Shown here: positions 1-13,031 of the stretch, piece after piece
Layout: the number at the start of each line of letters is the position of its first letter
Numbering within the stretch: position 1 is the first letter of the stretch
Program-made: the position numbers and the translations under genes
The notes under the pieces: generated by a model
What the model was told of the DNA's origin: nothing
Databases searched by the model: none
Seen by the model: the letters and a program-made list of their open reading frames with translations, nothing else
Origin: Streptomyces sp. P3
GTDB taxonomy: Bacteria; Actinomycetota; Actinomycetes; Streptomycetales; Streptomycetaceae
DNA length: 64,000 nucleotides
Assembly: GCF_003032475.1 (NCBI RefSeq)
Contig: NZ_CP028369.1
Coordinates: 6,758,001-6,822,000 of the forward strand
Direction of reading: 5' to 3'

Positions 1-828
1 CTGGCCGTTCTCGCCCTGCTTCGTCCGGGCAGCGAGCACCTTGTCCTCGACGGCCTCCAGTGTCTGCCACTGGTAACTCGTCAGGATCTCCTCGGTCTGC
101 GCCTTCGCGGCGCCGGTCAGCGAGGGCACGATCTGGTCCTGCACCAGCCAGCGCCGGCTGTTCACCAGCTGTGCGAACTCGGCCCACGCCTTGTCGTCCA
201 TCCGCCCCGCGGGCCCGGCCAGCGTCAGGTTCAGGTCCTCCTCGGAGACCAGCTCGGCCGCGTGTTCGAGGGCGATGAGCGGGCCGGCCTGCGAGGTGAG
301 GTCGCCGTCGTCGACCTGGGACAGCTCCTGGAAGGCGTGGATCTGGTCGTCGATGATCGAGGTGTACTGGTCCAGTGCCTGTGCGGCGGTGATGTCGACC
401 GGGGCGTCCACCTGACCACGGTAGTACTCGAGGCTGCTCACCGAGGCGACGACCGAGTAAAGCCGGTCCCGGACGCGGGCGGGCGCCCGCTGGATGTCGT
501 CCGCGTGCGCGACCAGTTTGGCGACCGCCACGTCCGTCTTCGCGCGCTGGGCCTCCAGCGCGGGCCGGGAACCCGCGGGCCGCGAGGTCAGCCACACCGC
601 CGACAGGCTGCGTTCCCGCTGCAGGGCGAGCGTCGCCTCGGTGCCCATGGCGCCGGTGGAGCGGCTCAGTTCGGTCTGCTCGCGCAGCCGCAGTCCCTCC
701 GAGAACATCTGTGTCGTCGTCACACCCCACATGGCGGCCAGGGTGACGCTGGGCACCAGTGCGAGAAGGAACAGTGAGAGACGTATGGAGCCGAGACGGC
801 GGCGCCGGGCACCTGTCCGTGGAGACAT
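1..828 (-). CDS. NIT-domain sensor histidine kinase, N-terminal part (runs off window)
   Basis: The visible 276 residues are the sensory half of a membrane histidine kinase. After a basic N-terminus there is a membrane segment (about residues 17-38, LSLFLLALVPSVTLAA), then an all-helical extracellular region typical of the nitrate/nitrite-sensing NIT domain (ALQRERSLSAVWL, about residues 63-75). The kinase core would lie beyond base 1. The ATG at 828 is preceded by a weak AGGAC. It lies 47 nt downstream of a binding-protein gene on the same strand, so the two are probably co-transcribed. That it senses nitrate is family inference only; NIT domains in actinobacteria often have unknown ligands. 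Confidence 0.85.
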   Translation of the reverse strand, partial: MSPRTGARRRRLGSIRLSLFLLALVPSVTLAAMWGVTTTQMFSEGLRLREQTELSRSTGAMGTEATLALQRERSLSAVWLTSRPAGSRPALEAQRAKTDVAVAKLVAHADDIQRAPARVRDRLYSVVASVSSLEYYRGQVDAPVDITAAQALDQYTSIIDDQIHAFQELSQVDDGDLTSQAGPLIALEHAAELVSEEDLNLTLAGPAGRMDDKAWAEFAQLVNSRRWLVQDQIVPSLTGAAKAQTEEILTSYQWQTLEAVEDKVLAARTKQGENGQ

Positions 829-875
829 AGTCGTCCTAGGGCGATCAGCGGGGGGAGGGGGCGGTCGAAGACGGG

Positions 876-1883
876 TCAGCGGGTTCCTGCGGCGGCCAGG
901 CGGGCGACGTCGGAGACGTTGGTCTTCGTGACGAAGGCCGGGCCGGTCAGCACGGGCGCGACGCCGCCGCCGCTGACGTTGCCGTTGGTCCTGTGGAGCC
1001 ACAGCCCGTCCACGGCCAGATACCCCTGCAGGTAGGGCTGTTGGTCCACCGCGAACTGCACGTGACCGTCGCGGACGGCGGTGACCAGGTCCTTGTCGAG
1101 GTCGAAGGTGGCGACCTCGGCCTTGCTGCCGGCCTCGTCGGCCGCCCGCACCGCGGCGAGCGCGAACTGCGCGCCGAGGGTGATGATCTCGTCGATGTCG
1201 GGGTCCTGCCGCAGCCGGGTCGTCAGCGCGGCGGTCGTGGCGTCCATGTCCGTCCCGTCGACGTAGAGCATCCGGGTCTCACCGTCGAAGGTCTTCTTCA
1301 CGCCCGCGCAGCGCGCCTCCAGCGCGACGTTTCCCTGCTCGTGGATGACGCACAGGGCGTGTCTCACCCGCAGGGCGTCGAGCTTGTCGCCGACGGCGCG
1401 GCCCGCCACGCTCTCGTCCTGGCCGAAGTACTCCAGGAGCCCCAGCGAACGCCAGGCGTCGATACCGGAGTTGAGGCCGACGACAGGTATGCCCGCCGCC
1501 TTGGCCTCGGCCACCGGACTCCTCATGGCCTGCGGTTTGGCCAGGGTCACGGCGATGCCGTCGACGTGCTCGCGGATCGCCTCCCGCACCAGTTCGGCCT
1601 GTCCGGCGGGGTCGGAGTCGCTGGTGTAGGTCAGATCGACGCCGTCCTTGGCGGCCGCCGCCTGCGCCCCCCTGCGCACCAGCTCCCAGAAGGGATCCTT
1701 CGCGGCGCCGTGGGTGACCAGGGCGACCTTGAGCCGGCCACTCGCGCCGGCCGCCCCGTCCGCGCCGGACGATGCGGCGCCGGTGCAGCCGGCGAGCAGG
1801 AGGCAGCAGGCCGCGGCGAGGGCGGCCAGACGCAGGGTTGCGCCGGGACACGGACCGGCGGGAGCGGGGACGGGAGTGTTCAT
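876..1883 (-). CDS. Sugar-type ABC substrate-binding lipoprotein (periplasmic-binding-protein fold)
   Basis: The 335-residue protein has a lipoprotein signal peptide with lipobox LAGC near residue 27, then a type I periplasmic-binding fold (KVALVTHGAAKDPFWELV, then a VDGIAVTLAKP segment) as in ribose/xylose binding proteins of the Peripla_BP_4 group. The ATG at 1883 is chosen because it has a GAGGTG ribosome site and places the lipobox correctly; longer in-frame starts would bury the signal peptide. No ABC permease or ATPase gene is next to it. The next gene on the same strand is the NIT-domain kinase, which suggests that the lipoprotein presents a ligand to the sensor instead of feeding a transporter. 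This is inference from context. Confidence 0.85.
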   Translation of the reverse strand: MNTPVPAPAGPCPGATLRLAALAAACCLLLAGCTGAASSGADGAAGASGRLKVALVTHGAAKDPFWELVRRGAQAAAAKDGVDLTYTSDSDPAGQAELVREAIREHVDGIAVTLAKPQAMRSPVAEAKAAGIPVVGLNSGIDAWRSLGLLEYFGQDESVAGRAVGDKLDALRVRHALCVIHEQGNVALEARCAGVKKTFDGETRMLYVDGTDMDATTAALTTRLRQDPDIDEIITLGAQFALAAVRAADEAGSKAEVATFDLDKDLVTAVRDGHVQFAVDQQPYLQGYLAVDGLWLHRTNGNVSGGGVAPVLTGPAFVTKTNVSDVARLAAAGTR

Positions 1884-1970
1884 GGGGGGCTGCACCTCGC
1901 TGGGCGGCAGAGCAGGAGGACGGGGCGAGCGCCGCCGGAACGCAGGGGTGTGCACCGGCGGAGGACGTGC

Positions 1971-2009
1971 GTTGGCTCGGAGCCAACCGCGTGTGACCAC
2001 TGGTAGTCA
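1971..2009 (-). promoter_or_regulatory. Two dyads upstream of the binding-protein gene
   Basis: A perfect inverted repeat GTTGGCT-N3-AGCCAAC (1971-1987) is followed by an imperfect one, TGACCACTGGTAGTCA (1994-2009, six of eight pairs). The second overlaps a minus-strand TTGACT (2010-2005) that could be a -35 box; no convincing -10 is seen. They lie about 90-125 nt upstream of the ATG at 1883, a plausible operator position. Confidence 0.4.
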
Positions 2010-2255
2010 AGTGAGCACCCACCAGGAGTGAGGAGACGCAGCCGCATTGTGATCCGGAACGCGGTGAACAGGGGAGTCCGGGCGTAAGTGCGCTGGTGGG
2101 TTGACCGTTGGTCAGTCCAGGCGGAATCCCCTCTCGTGCGTCGTCGCACCCCTCCCCCCGCCCGTCACGCGCCCTGTGACCGGCGTGATGCCCACCGCGC
2201 GGCGGAGCGCCGTCGCACCCGCACGTCCGGGCCGCCGGCGGCAGACCCGTGCGCC

Positions 2256-2299
2256 GCCGCGGGGGTGACCGGGTGGCGCCGCGGGGGTGACCGGGTGGC
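2256..2299. repeat. 22-bp tandem duplication in a non-coding stretch
   Basis: A 22-base unit (starts GCCGCGGGGGTGACC) occurs twice, at 2256-2277 and 2278-2299. It sits in the roughly 650-base interval 1884-2532 between two minus-strand genes. Apart from the dyads near 2 kb and a GGGCCC-rich run near 2432-2451, I see no gene there; the open frames are GC-rich shadows without recognisable protein features. Confidence 0.6.
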
Positions 2300-2532
2300 G
2301 TCCGCGAGGGCCGGGTCGCCCCGGAGCGCCGGATGCCCGGCGCCTCGGCGCGGGACGGCCGGTGTCGGGTCTCCGTCGCGAAGTTCTCGGTGGCCGGACA
2401 GGGGAGGGCCGAGGCCACGAGCGTGGCCGCGTGGGCCCGGGCCCGGGCCCGGCGCACGACCGGCGGGGCCGGAGGCGGCCCGCTGTGCGCAGGTCGTCCC
2501 GGCCCCGCCGGTGAGGTGAGGCAAGGTCGTCG

Positions 2533-2994
2533 TCAGGCGGGCTTGCCCGTGTCGGGCAGCGGTCCGCTCTTCAGGAACGTCTCCGTCGTCGACGGCCCCT
2601 GGTTCCCCTCGCGCCGCTTGCGGCGGCTCACGCGAGGCTCCTGGTCGGGCAGCCAGCCGAAGGCCACCGAACTGCCCACGACGCCCAGCAGCAGGCCCAC
2701 GACGAAGCCGCCGATGTTGGAGGTGAGCCATGTGCCCAGGGAGAGCAGGATGGCGATGATCGAGTAGAACAGCCGCTGAGTCGGGTTGAACAGGATCAGC
2801 AGGCCGCAGAGCACCATCAGGGTCGGCAGGAGGTAACCCGCCAGACCCTGCATGCCGACGTGCAGGATGACCGGAAGCGGTGCCTTCATGGTCACCAGGA
2901 TCTCGGCGCCGCCCAGGACGAGCATCAGGCCGCCCGCGAAGGGCCGGTGGCCTCTCCACCTGCGGAAGCGGTCCCGCCACTGGGTGAAGGTCAT
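2533..2994 (-). CDS. DUF6114 membrane protein
   Basis: A 153-residue protein with about four membrane segments (AGGLMLVLGGAEILVTM, a long LPTLMVLCGLLILF stretch, LFYSIIAILLSLGTWL, GGFVVGLLLGVVGSSVAF) and a charged cytoplasmic C-terminus. It matches the DUF6114 family, found in Streptomyces next to DUF6230 proteins. The ATG overlaps the stop of the upstream DUF6230 gene (TAATG), so the two are translationally coupled and probably form one membrane complex. The biochemical role is unknown. Confidence 0.8.
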   Translation of the reverse strand: MTFTQWRDRFRRWRGHRPFAGGLMLVLGGAEILVTMKAPLPVILHVGMQGLAGYLLPTLMVLCGLLILFNPTQRLFYSIIAILLSLGTWLTSNIGGFVVGLLLGVVGSSVAFGWLPDQEPRVSRRKRREGNQGPSTTETFLKSGPLPDTGKPA

Positions 2995-3659
2995 TACTTG
3001 CAGCCCTCGCTGGAGAAGCTCATCTTCAGTCCGGGGAGCTTGAAGACGGCGGCGGTGGCCGCGTAGTTGTGCTGGTACAGGTTCTTGATGACGACCGTGT
3101 CGGCCTGCTGGCCGTAGACGCCCGCGGGACCCTGGATCGGGACCTTGTCGAAGGTGCTCGAGTCGCGGCCGATCTCGATGTTGTTGAACTCGGCGTCGCC
3201 GGAGATCTCGTCCGAGTCGATGGCCAGGTTCTTCACGCTGACCGGGGTGGAGCCGCCGCCCGCCTTGAGCACGAGCTGGATGCCGCCGAGGTCGACGCTC
3301 TGGCACATGTTGGTGATCTTGCCGTTCTTCACGACCGAGGTGACGACCAGGACCTGACCGCCGGTGTCGCCCTGGTTGGGGCTGTTCTCGATCATGTTGT
3401 CGAGTCCGCCGAACTGCGCGAAACCCTCACCGTCGAGCCGGTCGGCGGTCACCACGAACGGCATCCCGGAGATCGCGAACTGCACGCCCAGGGCACCCTG
3501 GGCGGTGAGGACCGCGAGCCCCGCGGCGACGAAGGTGGCGGGCACCGCCATGACGGCGGCCCGGCGCAGCCGGACCCGGCCGCGTCTCTCTGCGGAACCG
3601 CTTTCGGGGTTCTCGGGGGTGTTGTCGGCGGACGAACTGACGTCCGGGGACGAGGCCAT
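2994..3659 (-). CDS. DUF6230 family exported or membrane-anchored protein
   Basis: A 221-residue protein with a cytoplasmic basic N-terminus, one membrane segment near residues 37-58 (AAVMAVPATFVAAGLAVL) and a long extracellular domain ending in Cys-Lys. It matches DUF6230, sometimes labelled 'cholesterol esterase' in older annotation without a visible esterase motif; no GxSxG is seen. The ATG at 3659 has GGAG five bases upstream, whereas the longer start at 3671 has no ribosome site. It is the first gene of a two-gene operon with the DUF6114 gene. Confidence 0.8.
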   Translation of the reverse strand: MASSPDVSSSADNTPENPESGSAERRGRVRLRRAAVMAVPATFVAAGLAVLTAQGALGVQFAISGMPFVVTADRLDGEGFAQFGGLDNMIENSPNQGDTGGQVLVVTSVVKNGKITNMCQSVDLGGIQLVLKAGGGSTPVSVKNLAIDSDEISGDAEFNNIEIGRDSSTFDKVPIQGPAGVYGQQADTVVIKNLYQHNYAATAAVFKLPGLKMSFSSEGCK

Positions 3660-3800
3660 TTCTGCTCCCATGCGCTAAGTCGTGCGGGTTGGGCTTCAGC
3701 GGCACGTTGTCCTGGCGCGGACAGCGGCTGCTGCGCACGTCTCCTCGCAACTCCCGGAAGCCGCAAGGGCTTTCTCGTTACGCAGCAGTAGCCTTCGAGG

Positions 3801-3830
3801 AAGTTACCGATGGTTACACCGGCGGGTCAA
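3801..3830 (-). promoter_or_regulatory. Predicted promoter of the DUF6230-DUF6114 operon
   Basis: On the minus strand TTGACC (3830-3825) and TAACTT (3806-3801) are separated by 18 bases, a good match to a vegetative Streptomyces promoter. The spacer and -10 hold a direct repeat of GTAAC with 10-bp period, on the same face of the helix, a possible activator or repressor site. It lies about 140 nt upstream of the start at 3659. Confidence 0.45.
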
Positions 3831-4985
<1,155 letters not shown>

Positions 4986-5025
4986 CGAACTGACGGGGAC
5001 CACTGAACGCCGTGCGACCCGGGTC

Positions 5026-5964
5026 TCAGCGCCGACGCAGGCGCACGGTCAGGGCGGCGCCGCCGGTGAGCAACAGCACCACGGCGGCGCCGCCCGCCAG
5101 CACGGGCGCGGACGGCCCCGAGCCACCCGTGTCCGCGGCCACCGGCGTGCTCTGCGGCGCCGCGGCGGCCTGCGCCGGCGAGACCCCGGTGACCGGCGAC
5201 GCCGACGGGCCGGCGGGGTCCGGGATCGCCGTCGGACTCGGGCTCGAGGACGCCGTACGCGGCGCCGAAGTGGCGGACGCCCTGCTCGTCGGCGTGCTCC
5301 GAGCCTTTCCTTCCGTAACCGTTTGCGGGAACACCACGTCCGAACACGAGTAGTACGTGTCGGGCGTGCTGCTGTTCTGCCAGATCGTGTACAGCACCTG
5401 ACGTCCCGTCCGGTCGGCGGGCAGCTTCGCCGTGAAACGGTAGGCGCCGTTCGTCAGCGCGGGGTTCCGCACCTCCGCGAACGGACGCTCGGGCAGATCG
5501 GACCAGGTGAGCGGTTTCGACGGGTCGTATCCCGGCTTGGTCAGATACAGCTTGAAGGTGCCCTCGTGGGCGATCGTCGAGGCGTACGTCATCCGCAGCG
5601 TGCCCCCCGGCGTCAGCCGCGTGGACGGCCAGTCGGCGCGGGCCAGGTCGAGCCCCCGGTAGGCGGCCAGACCGCCGCTGCACAACCGCCCGTCGGGGAC
5701 GGTCTGCCGGTCACGGCCGTTCACGTCGGCCACGCGCAGGTTGTCCCAGGCGGCGAAGGACGTGCCGTTGGCCCTGAGCGCCGCCCGGCAGGCCGCAGAG
5801 CCGGCGTCGGCGCCGCCCTCGGGCGAGCAGGCGTACACCCGGCTGACCGGGTCGGTCGGCGCGCCGTGCGCCTGGGCCGGTCCGGCGGCCCACAGGCCCA
5901 GCAGGAGCGGCCCGGCGACGGCGGTGGCCAGTGCCGCGGTGCGGTGTGCGGTCGTGCGGGGCAT
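5026..5964 (-). CDS. AA10 lytic polysaccharide monooxygenase with C-terminal anchor
   Basis: A 312-residue copper-dependent polysaccharide-cleaving enzyme of the AA10 (chitin-binding, PF03067) family. The signal peptide ends in AQA and the mature chain starts with His33 (HGAP), the first residue of the copper histidine brace; the second His is in the YASTIAHEGTF segment, with a YYSCSDVVF motif at the domain end. After the catalytic domain come about 70 residues rich in Ser, Thr, Pro and Ala, then VAADTGGSG, a hydrophobic segment and RLRRR. That tail resembles an anchoring signal close to the LAxTG type used by class E sortases, though the first Leu is missing. The ATG has GAGGAG upstream. A DasR-like box lies about 95 nt upstream. 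Confidence 0.9.
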   Translation of the reverse strand: MPRTTAHRTAALATAVAGPLLLGLWAAGPAQAHGAPTDPVSRVYACSPEGGADAGSAACRAALRANGTSFAAWDNLRVADVNGRDRQTVPDGRLCSGGLAAYRGLDLARADWPSTRLTPGGTLRMTYASTIAHEGTFKLYLTKPGYDPSKPLTWSDLPERPFAEVRNPALTNGAYRFTAKLPADRTGRQVLYTIWQNSSTPDTYYSCSDVVFPQTVTEGKARSTPTSRASATSAPRTASSSPSPTAIPDPAGPSASPVTGVSPAQAAAAPQSTPVAADTGGSGPSAPVLAGGAAVVLLLTGGAALTVRLRRR

Positions 5965-6055
5965 CGGGGACGTCTCCTCGGCCGGCGCGGGAACGGTCTG
6001 CCGTCAGTACGGGAACGCGGCCGCCTGCGTTCAACCCGCCCGCCCAGGGCCTTGT

Positions 6056-6067
6056 TGGCCTGTACCA
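6056..6067. promoter_or_regulatory. Possible DasR-responsive element (dre)
   Basis: TGGCCTGTACCA matches nine of twelve positions of the dre core TGGTCTAGACCA. DasR, the N-acetylglucosamine-responsive GntR repressor, controls chitin-degrading genes in Streptomyces. The site lies 92-103 bases upstream of the LPMO start, within the 387-base divergent region between the LPMO and subtilisin genes, so it could act on either. Confidence 0.35.
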
Positions 6068-6351
6068 CCGCGCCAAATCGGTCGATCACCGGCCGATCGT
6101 GCGGGCCGCGGGGGAGCTGTCGGCCGGGTCGAGGGTTTCCCCTGTATCCGCACGACTGTTGCTCTGCCTATCGTTCGTTCACAGCCGAACCACAGGTGAC
6201 CCCGAGCGGATCGGCTGCCCGCGCGCCACGGCCGGCCTTCTGCGCTGCTCTTCGATACACCCCCCGCCGATTCACCCCCCGCCGCTTCGACGTCGAAGCG
6301 AATCGCCCGCCGCTCCGCCCTGTCCGGAACCGGCCACCGAAAGGCACGCTC

Positions 6352-8166
<1,815 letters not shown>

Positions 8167-8204
8167 GGGCGACTTCCGCGGTCGCCGTGAGCGACGAACC
8201 CATG

Positions 8205-8245
8205 GGGCGGGCCGACCGGTGTGCGAGACACCGGCCGGCCCGCCC
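8205..8245 (+). terminator. Terminator of the subtilisin gene
   Basis: An 18-base stem (GGGCGGGCCGACCGGTGT, 8205-8222) pairs with 8228-8245 with one mismatch, around the loop GCGAG. It starts 39 bases after the stop. No T-tract follows, which is usual in Streptomyces. Confidence 0.8.
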
Positions 8246-8688
8246 TGCCGTCTGTCGCCGCCCTGCCGTTCCAGCGCTGCTTTCCGTTTCCGTCCTGCCC
8301 TCTGTTTCCGCAGCGCTTTCTGTTGCTGCGGTGGTTTTCTTCGCCGCACGTGTTTCCCGCTCCACCATCGGTTTCCGGCCTGTTGCCGGCGGCGGGTGCA
8401 CGCCCCATGATGCGGGTACGTCTCCCGACCGAGGCCCTCCAAAGGGCGGTGACACGTGTCGGTTCGCCGCCGTCATCTGTCGGTCGGCGTGAAACAGCGT
8501 CAGAAACCGCGCACCCCGTCTTTTTTGATCCTCTCCGTCACCGTGCCGCAAGCGCGTCCCCTGTGGCAGGCTGTCCCCTGGAAGACCCTTTGCCGTAGGG
8601 CAAGTAGGGGGCGCGCAGGGGGAGTCGACGGCGCGCTCCCGTCCTGCCGGCTCACTCGCAGGGTGAGCTATGGTGTACACGGGGTAAG

Positions 8689-8712
8689 AAAAAACGGCAT
8701 GACCCGTTCTTT
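8689..8712. promoter_or_regulatory. Palindrome upstream of the cprB-like gene, probable autoregulatory operator
   Basis: AAAAAACGG-N6-CCGTTCTTT is symmetric at eight of nine positions and ends 24 bases before the ATG. Gamma-butyrolactone receptors bind A/T-flanked pseudo-palindromes of about this size (ARE elements), and CprB represses its own gene. A second dyad, GCTCAC-N7-GTGAGC, lies at about 8650-8668. The rest of the 8246-8680 interval holds no gene I can support. Confidence 0.5.
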
Positions 8713-8736
8713 ACCGGCCCGGGAGAGTACCAGTCG

Positions 8737-9387
8737 ATGGCGAGGCAGTTACGCGCCGAACAGACCCGCACGACGATCATCACGGCTGCCGCCGACCTGT
8801 TCGACCGGCACGGCTACGAGTCGACCAGCCTGAGCGACATCGTCGCGCACGCCCATGTCACCAAGGGGGCCCTCTACTTCCACTTCGCGGCGAAGGAGGA
8901 CCTGGCGCACGCCATCATGGAGCTGCAGTCCAAGGCCGCCCGCCGGATCGCCGGCGAGATCGACGACCGCGGCGGCACCTCCCTCGAAGCCCTGATCCGT
9001 CTGACGTTCGGCCTGACCCGGCTCTGGGTCGAAGGGCCGATCGCCCGGGCCGGTCTGCGCCTGGCCACCGGCGGAGTCGCGGTCCGGCCCCCGTTGCCGC
9101 ACCCCTTCACGGAGTTGCTGGACCTGATCTCCCGACGCCTCGTCGGCGCGGTGCGGGAGTCCGACATCCACGCCGACGTCGACCTCGACGCCGTCGCCCA
9201 CTCGCTGGTCTGCTTCTTCGTCGGCACCCGCGTCGTCGGCCGCTCCCGCGAACCCACCGGCCGGCTGCCCCGCCGGATGGCCGAGATGTGGCACGTCCTC
9301 ATCCGGGGCCTGGTACCGGTACCGCGTCGCCCACGCTATGTGAGCCTCGCCGCCCGACTCGAGCGGGAGACCATGGCGGCCGTGTGA
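8737..9387 (+). CDS. cprB: CprB-like gamma-butyrolactone receptor homologue (TetR family)
   Basis: A 216-residue TetR-fold repressor. Residues 8-55 are the helix-turn-helix domain (TIITAAADLFDRHGYESTSL then HVTKGALYFHFAAKEDLA), and the C-terminal part is the ligand and dimer domain of the ArpA/ScbR/CprB group. From memory it is very close to CprB of S. coelicolor (SCO6071), which lies two genes from geosmin synthase, as here. CprB is thought to influence antibiotic production and sporulation; whether it binds a butyrolactone is unsettled. The ATG follows GGGAGAG. A palindrome upstream suggests autoregulation. Confidence 0.9.
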   Translation: MARQLRAEQTRTTIITAAADLFDRHGYESTSLSDIVAHAHVTKGALYFHFAAKEDLAHAIMELQSKAARRIAGEIDDRGGTSLEALIRLTFGLTRLWVEGPIARAGLRLATGGVAVRPPLPHPFTELLDLISRRLVGAVRESDIHADVDLDAVAHSLVCFFVGTRVVGRSREPTGRLPRRMAEMWHVLIRGLVPVPRRPRYVSLAARLERETMAAV

Positions 9388-9389
9388 GA

Positions 9390-9417
9390 GCCGTCGCCGC
9401 CGGGGAGGGGCGACGGC
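9390..9417 (+). terminator. Hairpin after the cprB-like gene
   Basis: GCCGTCGCC (9390-9398) pairs perfectly with GGCGACGGC (9409-9417), three bases after the stop codon. Confidence 0.6.
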
Positions 9418-9494
9418 GGGCGATCGCGGCCGCCGGACGCGGCGCGGGTGCGGCCGGCGGGTGCGGTGCGCGACTGCGCGATACGGTGAACCGC

Positions 9495-10697
9495 ATGCCC
9501 CACGCCGCCGCTCCGCCCGTGATCCTCGGCAATGAGCCGGGCTCGTTCCCCCACAGCGTCCTGGCGGAACGACACCCGGCGATCATCCGGCAGGTGCGGG
9601 AGGCCTTCCCCTACGGACCCGACCTCCACCGAGGCCTGGACGCGCTGCTGGCCGCCTGCGCCGACGGCGTGATCGACCCGCTGCCCGCCGACGCGCACGA
9701 CCGCGACAGATGGCGCGTCTGGGGCCTCGACACGCACACGGGCCACTCCTGGTTCGACGTGCCGTGGCTGTGGTCGGAGAGCTACTTCTACCGCCGACTC
9801 CTCGAAGCGGTCGGCTACTTCGGTCCCGGGCCCTGGCAGGGCATCGACCCGTTCCGCCCGTTCAAGCTGGCCGAGCTCGAGGCGCCCGAAACCGACGAGG
9901 AACTGGCCGCGCTCGACGCCCTCGAGGGCCGCCCGGTCGAGGAACGGGACCGGGCCCTGCTGCACGGTTCCCTCTGGGGCAACCGGGCCGACCTCGGCTT
10001 CCGGCTCTCCGACGCCGGGGCCGAGCAACGGGCCGCCGTGCCGGGGCTCGTCGCCGACGACGCCGAGCGGCTCTGGCGGCTCCTGCCGCGGGCCGGGGCG
10101 GACAGCGGTGCCGGTTCCGGCTCCGGCACCGTGTGCCTCGTCGCCGACAACGCCGGACGCGAACTGGTGCCCGACCTGCTCCTGGCCGCGCACCTGCTCG
10201 CACACCGGCGGTGCGGGCGGGTCGCCCTGCACGTCAAGCCCTACCCGTACTACGTCTCGGACGCCACGACCGCGGACGTCGTCGACGCGGTGCGCAAACT
10301 GTCGGGAGCGCGGGGAGCGGCCGCCGACCACGGCCGCCGGCTGTGGCAGGCCATGGCGGACGGCACGCTCACGGTCCGCGCGCACCCGTTCTCCGCCGCC
10401 CCGCTGCCCTACGCGCGGATGCCGGACGACCTGCGGGCCGAGTTCGCCGCGGCAAAGCTGACGATCGTGAAGGGCGACCTCAACTACCGCCGGCTGGTGG
10501 GCGACAGCCGCTGGGCGCCCACCACCCCCTTCGCCGACGTCACCGCGTACTTCCCCGGCCCGGTCGCGGCGCTGCGCACGCTGAAGTCCGACGTGATCAC
10601 CGGTCTCGATGCCGGTACGGAGGCCGCCCTGGCAGCGGCCGAGGGACAGCGCTGGCGCACCGGCGGCACGCACGCGCTCATCCAGGTACGGGAGTGA
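9495..10697 (+). CDS. DUF89 / ARMT1-like damage-control phosphatase family protein
   Basis: A 400-residue protein of the DUF89 fold: an N-terminal helical part (PLPADAHDRDRWRVWG, then WFDVPWLWSESYFYRRLLEAV) and a C-terminal metal-binding phosphatase-like domain with CLVADNAGRELVPDLLLA (about residue 217), LHVKPYPYYVSD and TIVKGDLNYRRLVGD (about residue 325). The Asp-Asn of VADNAG and the Lys/Gly/Asp of KGDLNYRR are the conserved metal and phosphate residues. Such enzymes dephosphorylate damaged sugar phosphates or metabolites; the substrate here is unknown. The ATG at 9495 is the first that begins the conserved fold. The gene lies between the cprB-like gene and geosmin synthase, a synteny I recall from S. 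coelicolor. Confidence 0.85.
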   Translation: MPHAAAPPVILGNEPGSFPHSVLAERHPAIIRQVREAFPYGPDLHRGLDALLAACADGVIDPLPADAHDRDRWRVWGLDTHTGHSWFDVPWLWSESYFYRRLLEAVGYFGPGPWQGIDPFRPFKLAELEAPETDEELAALDALEGRPVEERDRALLHGSLWGNRADLGFRLSDAGAEQRAAVPGLVADDAERLWRLLPRAGADSGAGSGSGTVCLVADNAGRELVPDLLLAAHLLAHRRCGRVALHVKPYPYYVSDATTADVVDAVRKLSGARGAAADHGRRLWQAMADGTLTVRAHPFSAAPLPYARMPDDLRAEFAAAKLTIVKGDLNYRRLVGDSRWAPTTPFADVTAYFPGPVAALRTLKSDVITGLDAGTEAALAAAEGQRWRTGGTHALIQVRE

Positions 10698-10849
10698 GCC
10701 GCCTACCGGTCGTCCGAGGAGCGGCGGCCGGCACTGGGGGCGCGGTCACGGCACAGGCCGGCTCGCCTCGCGTTGCCCGCTTCGCGCCGATTCACGCGAT
10801 GGTGTGATGATCCGTCACCCGGCGGATGGCCGCGCGGACCCCCGGGTAG

Positions 10850-13030
<2,181 letters not shown>

Positions 13031-13031
13031 C

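Noticed and set aside
8255..8400. Strand-biased stretch with four GTTTCC copies and a low-complexity minus-strand frame
   Set aside because: The copies are irregularly spaced and the peptide has no conserved feature; it is more likely simple non-coding sequence than a repeat array.
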